DNA of 51,900 nucleotides from CAYQVO01 sp964421085 (GCA_964421085.1 CAYQVO010000025.1:1-51900); one strand, 5' to 3'; shown: positions 6,982-15,850, numbered from the stretch's first letter. The notes: generated by a model from the sequence alone, not told the origin. Numbers and translations are program-made.

Positions 6982-8271
6982 CTACCTCGTCACCCTCCCC
7001 TTCCGGATCGCTCTTGTTACCACCTTGTTCAGCGCTCCCTGGCAAACTGCCGCCCTGGTGACTGCTTTCCTCCCGGCGACAACGCGGAGAAGCGGGGATT
7101 GAGACTCTGACGCGATGCCGGTAATCTTCATATAATTCTTTATTCTTCCCGCAAGGGCCCTGCTGATCCTCACGGGTCTTCGCTCCGATCCATACACATT
7201 GACATACCAGGTTTTGCCCTGCTGATAAAAGTCTGAGACGCGGATATTCTCCAGAGAAGCGGGGTTCACCTTCCGTTGGAGAACCAGCTCTGCAATAACT
7301 CTGTTGCGAAGCGCCCTTGCAGAACGTCCCTTCATCTTCGCCAGCACAATTCTTTTGACAGAACTGCTCAGCCTGATTTTCCGGACTTTCCGCTTTGAAG
7401 CGGTGCAGAACTTATAGCCTGCATTGGTGATTCCAGTCCCGCTTGTGGGCGTGGCGGAAGGTGTCGGCAGAACTGTTTCAGTGCCTTCCGGTGTCGGCGT
7501 TACGTCCGGCTCGTCATCGGGATTTGTTACAGTGGGATTCACGCCGGGGCGCCGGGTTGGTGTCGGCTGCGGCATGATGCCGTTCGACGCAAGACTATCA
7601 CTCAAGGCGAAGTTATCAAGGCGGATCCTTCCGTTTACTGTGTCCACAAAAACACCGAAGCCGGTTACCACTCCGTCTGCTGGAAGCGTGTTTCCCCTGT
7701 TTCCATTTTTTGGCACTGATGGACCAGTGCCTTCATCCGGAACTACTATCGCGAAGGTCATCGACTGCGGTTCGAGAACCACCTCTTCCCACGCGCCGTA
7801 TTTCTGCTGCCTGACGACATCATCGGAGATGTACCATTTCTCCGAGTTTTCAGGAGTGCGTATCTTCAGCGCAAGCTTTGTTCCATCAAGTGTCTCGAGA
7901 TCGGATGCGACTCCCGTAAGTCTCTGAAGATAAGAAATCTTCGCGAGAGTGCTTACGCCGAAGGAATATTCCTCAGTGAAAACCGTGAGACCAGTGATAC
8001 CCTTGGTCCAGAGCGGGTAACCGTCCTCCGGGCCTGACGGAAACGAGTTGTAGCACGCTTCGTTCCTGATAATGCCCGGTGCCACTTTGAGATTTCCGAA
8101 TTTTCTCACCCTCAGGCCTGAGACGAGCCCCTTCCATCCCGTTTGATTCAGCGCGTCGTTCTGGGGAACGGCAAAAGAATCAAAGTTAAAATTCTCCTGA
8201 TAGAAGGGTGCGGCTGACGCAGTGGAAAATGCGAATAAAAGAAAAAACGAGAAAGTTGCGATCACTTTCAT
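6982..8271 (-). CDS. Secreted protein with P/T-rich linker and recombinase-like C-terminal domain
   Basis: A 429-residue protein of unknown function. Residues 1-21 are a Sec signal peptide (cleavage near ASA-AP). Residues about 22-225 are beta-rich with aromatic and Asn residues, resembling extracellular lectin-like jelly-roll domains. Residues about 233-280 form a Pro/Thr linker. The basic C-terminal part (about 290-429) reads like the start of a tyrosine-recombinase catalytic domain: RNRVIAELVLQRKVNPASLE, then a strand pair and RRPVRISRALAGRIKNYMK. The position of the first catalytic Arg is replaced (KVNP) and no catalytic Tyr block is seen, so it cannot be a working recombinase. No neighbouring gene suggests a role. 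Confidence 0.7.
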   Translation of the reverse strand: MKVIATFSFFLLFAFSTASAAPFYQENFNFDSFAVPQNDALNQTGWKGLVSGLRVRKFGNLKVAPGIIRNEACYNSFPSGPEDGYPLWTKGITGLTVFTEEYSFGVSTLAKISYLQRLTGVASDLETLDGTKLALKIRTPENSEKWYISDDVVRQQKYGAWEEVVLEPQSMTFAIVVPDEGTGPSVPKNGNRGNTLPADGVVTGFGVFVDTVNGRIRLDNFALSDSLASNGIMPQPTPTRRPGVNPTVTNPDDEPDVTPTPEGTETVLPTPSATPTSGTGITNAGYKFCTASKRKVRKIRLSSSVKRIVLAKMKGRSARALRNRVIAELVLQRKVNPASLENIRVSDFYQQGKTWYVNVYGSERRPVRISRALAGRIKNYMKITGIASESQSPLLRVVAGRKAVTRAAVCQGALNKVVTRAIRKGRVTR

Positions 8272-8380
8272 AGTTTCATTCCATCGATAAAACAGGCTCG
8301 ACGCCTTCGCCTGAAAGTTAGGTGGAACAATTCCCCCTGATGGCGCCGAAATTACATGACCAGGATCATGCCTCCGAACA

Positions 8381-9127
8381 TTAACTCCGCTTGTTTTTCA
8401 TTTCCTTCCCGAATTTCCGGGGATTCATGTACGCCATCCTTTCCGTCTCAGAAAATCTCTCAATCGCATACCTGAGCATGGTACGGGGCATCTTTGAGCC
8501 GTAACGGTCGAGAAAACCCATCAGCGCTTTTTTGTCCCGCTTTCCGGCCTCGCGAAGCATCCACCCGCACGCCTTGTGCATAAGATCCTCCCGGTCCTTC
8601 AGCAGTCGTTTCGAGAGTTCGAATGTATGCCCGGGATTCCCCGATTTTATGAACGCAAAAGTGGCGACAATTGCCATCCTCCGATCCCAGAGACTTTCAG
8701 AACGCGCAAGTTCATAAAGCATCGATACGGATCCCTTTCCGTCCCGCAGCCATTCCCCGGCAATTACCGGCGCTGAAATATCGACCAGATCCCAATTGTT
8801 GACGCACTTTTTATTGCTGATATAGAACCTGAAAACTTTCCCGCAGCCTCCGGCGCTCCTGAACTTTTCCACGAGAATTATCAGCGCCAGAAATCTTTCT
8901 TCATGATACGGGGATTTCAGGAGCTTCTTCACTTCGGGCAGCGGCAACAGCAGAAACCTCCGCGCTATTTTTCTCGCTTCAGGAACAGTGACCCCGAGAA
9001 AAATATCCCCTTCTCCGTACTGCCCTTTGCCCGTTTTGAAGAATGCCGACAGATGCCTTGCCTTTTCCTTCCGCCCCGCCCTGCGGATTGCCTTCATCCC
9101 CTGCTCTGCGTTCATTTCTTTACGCAT
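8381..9127 (-). CDS. AlkD-like DNA alkylation repair protein
   Basis: A HEAT-like-repeat DNA glycosylase family member (AlkC/AlkD). The N-terminal signature HLSAFFKTGKGQYGEGDIFLGV followed by PEARKIARR is characteristic. Tandem helical pairs continue to the end, including NNWDLVDISAPVIAGEWL and SLWDRRMAIVATFAFIK. AlkD removes N3- and N7-alkylpurines by an unusual contact without base flipping. From the ATG at 9127 the protein is 248 residues; an ATG at 9115 is an alternative, and a longer form to 9187 would overlap the sigma-factor gene. The start is 10 nt after the upstream sigma gene, so the two are probably co-transcribed. Confidence 0.88.
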   Translation of the reverse strand: MRKEMNAEQGMKAIRRAGRKEKARHLSAFFKTGKGQYGEGDIFLGVTVPEARKIARRFLLLPLPEVKKLLKSPYHEERFLALIILVEKFRSAGGCGKVFRFYISNKKCVNNWDLVDISAPVIAGEWLRDGKGSVSMLYELARSESLWDRRMAIVATFAFIKSGNPGHTFELSKRLLKDREDLMHKACGWMLREAGKRDKKALMGFLDRYGSKMPRTMLRYAIERFSETERMAYMNPRKFGKEMKNKRS

Positions 9128-9137
9128 CCAGCGCGCT

Positions 9138-10223
9138 CTACCCGTCGAAATCCATCTGTTCGACGGCAGGCCCGAACTTTGCGACAAGAAACTCTTTGAG
9201 TCTATCCTTGAGTCTGTTCTCGATCTGCCTTATGCGCTCTTTACTGAGAGAAAACCGTTCAGCAAGATCCTGCAGTGTGACCTTTTCTTCGCCCATCAGC
9301 CTTTCCCGGAATATTGACGCATCTTTGCTGTTCAAAGCAGCCGCAAATTCTTCGATGCTTTCGACAATCATCCTCTTCATCTGTTTGCGTCCCAGGAGTT
9401 CCTCGGCATCAGGAGCATCGGAAGCCATAAGAGCCCCTATGCTCGTCTCGGAATCGTCCTGTTGAACAGGGGCGTCCATGCTGACTTCAGGCGACCCGAG
9501 CCTCTGCTCCATTTCAACCACGTCGCTTTCACGCACATTCAGCCTCTGTGCGATGAGCTTTGGCTGCGGACTGAATCCTTCACGTTCGAGCCGCTCTTTC
9601 TCCTTTTTGAGATTGAAAAAGAGCTTCCGCTGCGCCTGCGTCGTGCCCAGCTTTACAAGGCGCCAGTTGGCTATGACAAAACGGATTATATAGGCACGCA
9701 CCCACCACACCGCATATGAAGGAAAGCGCACTTCTTTGTACGGATCAAAATTCTTCACAGCCTCCATCAGGCCGATATTTCCTTCCTGAATGAGGTCCAG
9801 GATACTGCGGGCTGCCGCTTCATAATCACGGGCAATCTTTACGACCAGCCATAAGTTGCAAAGCACAAGCCTGTATGCGGCGTCGAGATCCTTGTGATCG
9901 CGGTAACGGACCGCAAGTTTGAATTCCTCTTCCCGTGAAAGGTGCCGGTACCGGCTTATCTCCCGGAGATAAGCTGTCAGTGCATCATAGGGAACAACGT
10001 CTGTGGAGGAAGATGGAGGACCGGCATCCACCCATTCCTCAATTTCCCCCGGCGTTTTCACGACCGGGAGCGCTTCAGATTCAAGTTCGCCTTCTTCACG
10101 GCCCAGTTGTGCGTCGGGAACCTCCAGCTCGTTCTCAACAAGCTCCGGCTCCAGAGCTTCCTCCCCCGGCTTTTCATTCTCTTCGTTTTTCTGCCTGGAA
10201 TTTCGCCTTTTCTTCGGGCCCAT
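9138..10223 (-). CDS. rpoH: RpoH-type (sigma-32-like) RNA polymerase sigma factor
   Basis: A sigma-70-family factor with regions 1.2-2.4 (LTAYLREISRYRHLSREEE, DLIQEGNIGLMEAVKNFDPY, FPSYAVWWVRAYI), region 3, and a region 4 helix-turn-helix (TLQDLAERFSLSKERIRQIE). The segment QRKLFFNLK after region 2.4 is the RpoH box, which separates heat-shock sigma-32 proteins from RpoD, RpoS and sporulation factors. At 361 residues it is longer than Escherichia coli RpoH because of an acidic N-terminal extension of about 75 residues. The ATG at 10223 is chosen; a TTG at 10247 is possible. No ribosome site is clear at either. It is divergent from pilB across 231 nt and leads the minus-strand series with alkD. 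Confidence 0.88.
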   Translation of the reverse strand: MGPKKRRNSRQKNEENEKPGEEALEPELVENELEVPDAQLGREEGELESEALPVVKTPGEIEEWVDAGPPSSSTDVVPYDALTAYLREISRYRHLSREEEFKLAVRYRDHKDLDAAYRLVLCNLWLVVKIARDYEAAARSILDLIQEGNIGLMEAVKNFDPYKEVRFPSYAVWWVRAYIIRFVIANWRLVKLGTTQAQRKLFFNLKKEKERLEREGFSPQPKLIAQRLNVRESDVVEMEQRLGSPEVSMDAPVQQDDSETSIGALMASDAPDAEELLGRKQMKRMIVESIEEFAAALNSKDASIFRERLMGEEKVTLQDLAERFSLSKERIRQIENRLKDRLKEFLVAKFGPAVEQMDFDG

Positions 10224-10454
10224 AATTAATTTTCGTAACGGTGTCAAAGCGTTATTTTATACATCGTGCCGGGGGAAGGAACAATACAGGCAAACAATTC
10301 AAGTTCTTATCCATTTGAGCCGAATATTGTCACTGCAGGCGCAGGCTCTCCACTTCGGGGGAGTACCCATTTTTGGCACTGCGCCGCCATGCAGAGGGAA
10401 GCACCGGTTCGCAGTTGATTATAACGCGAAACCGGCGCAGCAGAAGAGAGGGAA

Positions 10455-12149
10455 ATGTCGGCGCGAGTCGGTGAGCTACTTGTCAAGAGCGGTCGTGTAA
10501 CACAGGACCAGCTCGACCAGGCGTTTGAAACGCAGAAGCACAACGGCGGCTTCATCGGCACCCATCTGGTCAAAATGGGGTTCATCTCGGAAAGAGATCT
10601 CGCTGATGCGTTGAGCAGGCAGTACGGGGTCGCCATTGTCGAACTCGACAATTACACGATCGAACACTCCGTCATAGAACTCATTCCTCAGAATCTTGCG
10701 TACAAGCACAATATTCTTCCGATTATCAGGAAAGATTCGAGCCTGACGGTCGCAATGCTCGATCCATCAAACATCGTAGCGCTCAACGATATTAAGTTCA
10801 TTACCGGTCTCGACATTCAGGTGGTTCTGGTAACAGAAACCGACCTCAAGCTCAACCATGAGAAGTACTACGAAAACTCAGTCTCGTACGACTCGATCAT
10901 GGACGGAATCGACAAGGAAGAAGTCGAGATAGTTGACACGTCAGAAAGCGTCAATATCAGCGAACTCGAGAAAGCAACAGAGGATGCTCCTGTTGTGAAG
11001 CTTGTGAACGCGATTCTTCTCGATGCCATCAAGAAAGGATCTTCGGATATCCACATTGAACCCTACGAGAAGAGCTTCCGCGTGAGGTTCAGGATCGATG
11101 GAATTCTCTACGAGATAATGAAGCCCCCGCTGAAGCTGAAAAACGCCATCACTTCGAGAATGAAGATAATGGCGGACCTCGATATTGCGGAAAGACGGCT
11201 TCCTCAGGATGGACGCATAAAGCTGAAGATTGGAAACGGCAGGGAAATGGACTTCCGGGTGAATGTCCTTCCGACCCTTTTCGGCGAAAAGGTAGTACTG
11301 AGGCTTCTCGACAAATCCAATCTGCAGCTCGATATGACCAAACTCGGCTTCGAAACCGGACAACTCGGTCACTTCAAGGAAGCCATCTTCAAGCCTCATG
11401 GCATGGTTCTTGTAACAGGACCCACCGGCTCGGGAAAAACGACCACTCTCTATTCTGCGCTTTCTGAACTGAACAAAGTAGTGACCAACATCAGCACAGC
11501 GGAAGATCCTGTCGAATTCAATCTGCCTGGAATTAATCAGGCTCAGATGCACGACGACATCGGTTTCACCTTCGCAGCGGCGCTTCGCTCATTCCTCAGG
11601 CAGGACCCGGATATAATAATGGTCGGGGAGGTACGAGACTATGAGACGGCAGAGATAGCAATCAAGGCCTCTCTTACCGGACATCTTGTGCTCTCAACTC
11701 TCCACACCAATGACGCGCCTGCGACTGTCACCCGTCTGCTGAACATGGGTGTCGAGCCGTTTCTCGTCGCATCGTCAGTCAATCTTGTGCTGGCGCAGCG
11801 GCTTGCGCGCCGGGTGTGCGAAGGGTGCGCCGAAGACTATGAAATAAATCCCGAAATTCTCATCAACCTTGGAATTCCTGCGGCAGAAGCCGGGCATATC
11901 CGTCCAAGACGCGGACAGGGCTGTCAGAAATGTTCCGGGACGGGATACAAGGGCCGCATTGCGCTGTATGAAGTGATGCCGATGTACGAGGAGATTAAAG
12001 AGCTCGTGCTGAACGGCGCATCGGCCGCAGAGATCAAGAGAGTCGCGATGAAAGCAGGAATGATGACTCTGCGGGCGTCAGCTCTGATGAGAATGAAAGA
12101 AGGGGTAACGACAATCGAAGAAGTGGTTCGGGTAACCGCACCGGATTGA
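10455..12149 (+). CDS. pilB: Type IV pilus assembly ATPase PilB
   Basis: A cytoplasmic hexameric ATPase that drives pilus extension. The N-terminal MshEN-type domain (1-140; VGELLVKSG, then IGTHLVKMGFI) has the paired repeat that can bind c-di-GMP. The C-terminal motor has Walker A GPTGSGKT (322-329), Walker B DIIMVGEVRD (386-395), the His box TGHLVLSTLHTND (408-420), and the zinc-binding tetracysteine CEGC and CQKC of extension ATPases, which retraction ATPase PilT lacks. At 564 residues it is full length. The SD AGAGAGGGA lies just before the ATG. It opens the pilus gene block; pilC follows after 18 nt. GspE of type II secretion is the alternative, but pilA and the regulators favour the pilus. 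Confidence 0.94.
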   Translation: MSARVGELLVKSGRVTQDQLDQAFETQKHNGGFIGTHLVKMGFISERDLADALSRQYGVAIVELDNYTIEHSVIELIPQNLAYKHNILPIIRKDSSLTVAMLDPSNIVALNDIKFITGLDIQVVLVTETDLKLNHEKYYENSVSYDSIMDGIDKEEVEIVDTSESVNISELEKATEDAPVVKLVNAILLDAIKKGSSDIHIEPYEKSFRVRFRIDGILYEIMKPPLKLKNAITSRMKIMADLDIAERRLPQDGRIKLKIGNGREMDFRVNVLPTLFGEKVVLRLLDKSNLQLDMTKLGFETGQLGHFKEAIFKPHGMVLVTGPTGSGKTTTLYSALSELNKVVTNISTAEDPVEFNLPGINQAQMHDDIGFTFAAALRSFLRQDPDIIMVGEVRDYETAEIAIKASLTGHLVLSTLHTNDAPATVTRLLNMGVEPFLVASSVNLVLAQRLARRVCEGCAEDYEINPEILINLGIPAAEAGHIRPRRGQGCQKCSGTGYKGRIALYEVMPMYEEIKELVLNGASAAEIKRVAMKAGMMTLRASALMRMKEGVTTIEEVVRVTAPD

Positions 12150-12167
12150 TTCATTTTAGGAGGACTA

Positions 12168-13388
12168 ATGTCTGTTTTTCTCTGGGAAGGAAAAGACGCT
12201 TCGGGAAAACGGGTGTCAGGAGAACTCGAAGCGCGCGATACACAGGCTGTTTTCAATGCGCTTCGCGCCCAGCGCATAATGCCGAACGTGTCCAGGATAC
12301 GCGAAAAGGGAAAGGGCCTGGAACGGGAGATCAAGCTCCCTGGAATGGCCGCCAGGGTCAAGGCGAAAGATGTCGTTATATTCACCCGTCAGTTTGCCAC
12401 GATGATCGACTCGGGCCTGCCTCTGGTCCAGGGACTCGATGTTCTCGCAAAACAGAGCGACAACCCCGCGTTCCAAAAGGTCCTGTTCGGAGTGAAAGAG
12501 CATGTCGAGACCGGCGGGACGCTCGCCGAGGCTCTGAAAAAATATCCGAAAGTATTCGACGATCTTTACACGAACATGGTGGATGCGGGTGAAAACGGCG
12601 GTATTCTCGATATTATTCTCGAGCGCATAGCTGTCCATCTGGAGAAGTCGCTCAAGCTTCGCCGTGAAATAAAGACCGCGATGATTTACCCTTCGGTCGT
12701 TATTTCCGCGGCCGTGATTGTGACGGCCGTTCTCCTTATCTTCGTTATCCCCACGTTCGCCGAACTCTTCCAGGATTTTGGCGCGGCGCTTCCGCTCCCC
12801 ACTCAGATTGTCATCAGCATCTCCAATTTCGTGGTGGATAACATCATCGCCCTGCTCGGAGCCACTGCGGCTATCATCATTTTTCTCTTCCGCTTCATGC
12901 GGACAGATCGGGGACGCGAAGTCGTTCATCCGATGGCGCTTCGCATGCCGATCTTCGGCGATATAATCAAGAAGGTTTCGGTCGCAAGGTTTACACGGAC
13001 TCTTGGAACCATGCTCAGTTCGGGCGTTCCCATTCTGGAAGCGTTGAACATCTGCGCGAAAACCGCCGGCAATAAAGTCGTCGAAAAGGACGTGTTCAGG
13101 GCCCGCATAAGCATCTCGGAAGGCAAATCAATGACAGAGCCTCTTATGGAGTCGCCGGTATTTCCGCCAATGGTCACTCAGATGATCGGCGTCGGTGAAC
13201 AGACAGGCGCTCTCGACGCCATGCTTCAAAAGATAGCTGATTTTTACGAAGAAGAGGTGGACAACGCGGTTAACGCGATGAAGCAGCTTATCGAGCCGGT
13301 CATGATTCTCTTCCTCGGCGTAATTGTCGGAGGACTGATCATTTCGATGTATCTTCCGATCTTCAAAATGGGGTCCGTTGTTGGATAG
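12168..13388 (+). CDS. pilC: Type IV pilus inner-membrane platform protein PilC
   Basis: A 406-residue polytopic protein with two GspF/PilC cytoplasmic helical domains (about 70-195 and 270-395). The first contains FTRQFATMIDSGLPLVQGLD and the second FTRTLGTMLSSGVPILEALN. Three membrane segments are seen near 170-195, 220-240 and 375-395. It couples PilB rotation to pilin insertion. A strong SD (AGGAGG) lies 6 nt before the ATG. It follows pilB closely and precedes the sensor gene by 12 nt, so all are probably one operon. Confidence 0.94.
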   Translation: MSVFLWEGKDASGKRVSGELEARDTQAVFNALRAQRIMPNVSRIREKGKGLEREIKLPGMAARVKAKDVVIFTRQFATMIDSGLPLVQGLDVLAKQSDNPAFQKVLFGVKEHVETGGTLAEALKKYPKVFDDLYTNMVDAGENGGILDIILERIAVHLEKSLKLRREIKTAMIYPSVVISAAVIVTAVLLIFVIPTFAELFQDFGAALPLPTQIVISISNFVVDNIIALLGATAAIIIFLFRFMRTDRGREVVHPMALRMPIFGDIIKKVSVARFTRTLGTMLSSGVPILEALNICAKTAGNKVVEKDVFRARISISEGKSMTEPLMESPVFPPMVTQMIGVGEQTGALDAMLQKIADFYEEEVDNAVNAMKQLIEPVMILFLGVIVGGLIISMYLPIFKMGSVVG

Positions 13389-13400
13389 GAGGTGCGCTGT

Positions 13401-14252
13401 ATGGACGTTCCGAGACTGAGAGCTATGACAAAATCGGCCGGGCCGGCGACAGTGAGTTTATCCGAACTCAGGAACTACCTCCTTATGAGAGTTATTGTTC
13501 TGGTCCCCGGGGTTGCTCTGGTCACTTTTTTCACGTACGTCCAGCACTCGTTGAGCGAGACTTACTGCCGGCTTTTCTATGCGGGTGCGATAGTCTCTCT
13601 TGCCGTCACATGGCACACTATAAGGCATGCGAAGCTTCTCAAACGGAGCAGATGGGCGCTTTACTCGCAGTTCGTCATCGATACGTTTATTGCGACGGCC
13701 ATAATCTTCGGAAGCGGCGGTCCCATAAGCCCGTTCCTCTTCCTGTACCTTCCGCTCGTAATGGTAGTTTCCATACTTCGTTCGAGAAGTGCCGCGCTGT
13801 GTGTCGCTGTTTTTTCGACGCTGGTGTACGCGGCCGTCGTTTTCGCCATGACGCGCAACTGGCTTCCGGTACCCGACAAATCGGCCAATCTTCAGTTTCC
13901 AGGAGGCGGCATGGCTCTGCAGGTCATCGGACTCCTTTCCGCCATGGTGCTTATCGCGGTTGCGACTGATTTTCTCGCGAAGAAACTGAAATATACGCGC
14001 GCGCAGGTCGAAGCGTCCCGGCGTGAACTCCAGGAATTCACCGAGCATCAGCGTCAGCTTGTGGACGAACTGCCCGATGCCGTCATTACGACAGGACCTG
14101 ATTTCACCATTACATCCCTCAACCAGATAGCGGGCATATTTCTCGGTGTCGATGAAGCCCAGGTGGTTCAACACGGTATTTTTGAACTTCTCGAGGATCT
14201 CGACGGAACATCTTCTGAAATACACAAAGCAAAGAGGGCGAATTCGAATTGA
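13401..14252 (+). CDS. PilS-like six-TM sensor with half a PAS domain, no kinase (5' part of split gene)
   Basis: The N-terminal module matches PilS: six hydrophobic segments between residues about 20 and 195, then a short coiled coil (RAQVEASRRELQEFTEHQRQ) and the first half of a PAS domain (LVDELPDAVITTGPDFTITS, then NQIAGIFLGVD). It stops at TGA 14250-14252 in mid-domain. There is no HisKA or ATPase domain. The next reading frame begins with the missing PAS half. The ATG at 13401 lies 7 nt after an AGGAGGT ribosome site, so it is preferred over GTG 13392. The simplest reading is a single gene 13401-15463 with a -1 shift between 14219 and 14249, real or from a base missing in the assembly. 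Confidence 0.8.
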   Translation: MDVPRLRAMTKSAGPATVSLSELRNYLLMRVIVLVPGVALVTFFTYVQHSLSETYCRLFYAGAIVSLAVTWHTIRHAKLLKRSRWALYSQFVIDTFIATAIIFGSGGPISPFLFLYLPLVMVVSILRSRSAALCVAVFSTLVYAAVVFAMTRNWLPVPDKSANLQFPGGGMALQVIGLLSAMVLIAVATDFLAKKLKYTRAQVEASRRELQEFTEHQRQLVDELPDAVITTGPDFTITSLNQIAGIFLGVDEAQVVQHGIFELLEDLDGTSSEIHKAKRANSN

Positions 14253-15463
14253 GCTTCCAGAAAAATCATCATCATCAGCATGTGATATGCAGAGTGAAGC
14301 CCATCTACCGCATGTCAGTATCTTCATCTACCGATGAGATCACCGGCTACCTCTTCATATTCCATGATGTCACCGAACTGAGGTGCGCGGAAGAACAGCT
14401 CCAGGTGCATGAGAGAATGGCAAAGCTTCTTTCTCTTGCTTCGGGGGACAACGAGGCCCCGGGCCTTATCAGGACGAAGATCTCTCATTTTGTGGGAGAG
14501 AGCGCTGTCATGCAGCAGGTCTTCAAGCTGATCACACGGGTCGCGAATTCCGGCGCGACAGTTCTCGTAACAGGAGAGTCGGGCACCGGAAAAGAACTCG
14601 TTGCGCGCGCTGTTCATCTCGGAAGCTCGCGTGCTGTCATGCCTTTTGTACCTGTGAACTGCGGCGCAATCCCTGAAAATCTCATTGAAAGCGAGCTGTT
14701 TGGATACAAAAAAGGCTCTTTCACGGGAGCTCATCAGGATTACAACGGTCTCTTCAAGCAGGCGGACGGGGGAACTCTTTTCCTGGATGAGATCGGAGAG
14801 CTCCCTCTTCATATGCAGACAAAACTTCTGCGGGCGATTCAGGAAAAAGCAATCCGGCATATAGGCGGCGACAGAACAATTCCAGTGGATGTGCGCATTG
14901 TCGCGGCGACGAACAGGAATCTGAAGAAAGAAGTTGAAAACGGAAACTTCCGCGAAGATCTTTATTACCGTCTCAATGTTATTGCGATAGTCATTCCGCC
15001 TCTAAGAGATCGGAAAGAGGATATTCCTCTTCTTGTCAACTCAATTCTCAAGGGACTGATGGGCGAGACGAGCACTCCCGTCGTACCACCGGCCACGATG
15101 CAGCTTCTCATGAACTACACGTATCCGGGCAACGTGCGGGAACTCGAAAATATTCTCGAGCGGGCCTACGTGCTCGGAGGAGAAGTTATCCTTCCGGAGC
15201 ATCTGCCTGAGTCTGTCAGGAGCATTGCTTCAATGCCGGTGCGGTCCTTCACAGAGGACACGGAAATTCTCGTTTTCGAGGACATAGAGTTCCCGGTGAA
15301 CCTCGACCAGATCCTGCAGGGAATTGAGTGCCGCTATCTCACAGCCGCCCTCAAAAGAACCAATGGCGCAAAGAAGAAAGCAGCGGAGCTTCTGGGAATC
15401 AACTTCCGATCCTTCCGCTACCGGATCTCCAAGTTCGGGCTTGGCACGGAAGACGGGGAATAA
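14249..15463 (+). CDS. PilR-like sigma-54 activator with PAS C-terminal half, no receiver (3' part of split gene)
   Basis: Residues 1-55 complete a PAS domain (RVKPIYRMSVSSSTDEITGY, then LFIFHDVTELRCAEEQ). The AAA+ domain follows (about 80-320) with Walker A GESGTGKE (109-116), GSFTGA (156-161) as the sigma-54 loop, and Walker B GTLFLDEIGE (175-184). A Fis-type helix-turn-helix ends it (NGAKKKAAELLGINFRSFRYRISK). No receiver domain exists, so it cannot be a classical PilR. In-frame codons upstream of the TTG (EGEFE) still look like PAS and open to a TGA at 14216-14218. TTG overlaps the preceding stop (TTGA) and an AGAGGG lies 11 nt upstream, so coupled re-initiation is also possible. Probable target: the pilA promoter downstream. 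Confidence 0.85.
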   Translation: MSFQKNHHHQHVICRVKPIYRMSVSSSTDEITGYLFIFHDVTELRCAEEQLQVHERMAKLLSLASGDNEAPGLIRTKISHFVGESAVMQQVFKLITRVANSGATVLVTGESGTGKELVARAVHLGSSRAVMPFVPVNCGAIPENLIESELFGYKKGSFTGAHQDYNGLFKQADGGTLFLDEIGELPLHMQTKLLRAIQEKAIRHIGGDRTIPVDVRIVAATNRNLKKEVENGNFREDLYYRLNVIAIVIPPLRDRKEDIPLLVNSILKGLMGETSTPVVPPATMQLLMNYTYPGNVRELENILERAYVLGGEVILPEHLPESVRSIASMPVRSFTEDTEILVFEDIEFPVNLDQILQGIECRYLTAALKRTNGAKKKAAELLGINFRSFRYRISKFGLGTEDGE

Positions 15464-15585
15464 TTTATTCCTCAATTATCCCAAACCTGTGCCGGCATGT
15501 AAGCGCCTGAAATTCCATGCGGTTTTTCATCAAAAACCCCGGAAGACTTCATACTCATTTGACATGACGGTGATGGACTGGAACT

Positions 15586-15622
15586 GTGACAGAAAGTGTC
15601 ACGACTGCCGGTTTTTGACACT
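15586..15622 (+). promoter_or_regulatory. Putative activator-binding sites upstream of pilA
   Basis: GTGACA-N5-TGTCAC forms a palindrome at 15586-15602, and a further TGACACT follows at 15616-15622. Tandem TGTC/GACA motifs are the hallmark of PilR enhancer sites in Pseudomonas. They lie about 85-120 nt upstream of the -24/-12 promoter, a normal enhancer distance. Binding by the 14249-15463 product is inference. Confidence 0.6.
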
Positions 15623-15706
15623 TTTTCCTGACGCTTTCCCGCGACCGCATCTTTTTAAGAGTCGGAAACATCAAAAGATAATGAATAAGTCTAAAGGTTC
15701 GAGGGG

Positions 15707-15722
15707 TGGCATCCGACTTGCT
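15707..15722 (+). promoter_or_regulatory. Sigma-54 (-24/-12) promoter of pilA
   Basis: TGGCATCCGACTTGCT has GG at 15708-15709 and GC at 15720-15721 with exactly 10 nt between them, matching TGGCAC-N5-TTGCW closely. Transcription would begin near 15733, leaving a leader of about 118 nt before pilA. The match explains the neighbouring sigma-54 activator. Confidence 0.8.
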
Positions 15723-15850
15723 TATTAGGGAAGCAAATCGTGAGCTGTCTTGGAATTCCGGGATATGCCCACTCCGAAGAGGTGAGGGGGGCCGGAAGAC
15801 TGAAGCGCTCAAAGCATCCTCAAATTAACATTCTTTGGAGAGTGGGCAAT

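Noticed and set aside
6982..8271. Phage integrase gene
   Set aside because: The protein has a signal peptide and secreted-type domain, lacks the catalytic Arg and Tyr, and no attachment site or phage gene is near.
10371..10395. Sigma-54 promoter before pilB
   Set aside because: TTGGCACTGCG looks like a -24 element, but no GC falls 10 nt after the GG.
10941..11552. Long minus-strand frame inside pilB
   Set aside because: It is antisense to a fully conserved ATPase and has no independent support.
15723..15850. c-di-GMP (GEMM) riboswitch in the pilA leader
   Set aside because: Geobacter-type pilin genes sometimes have one, but the conserved GGGCAAACC and GACGCAAAGCC blocks are absent.
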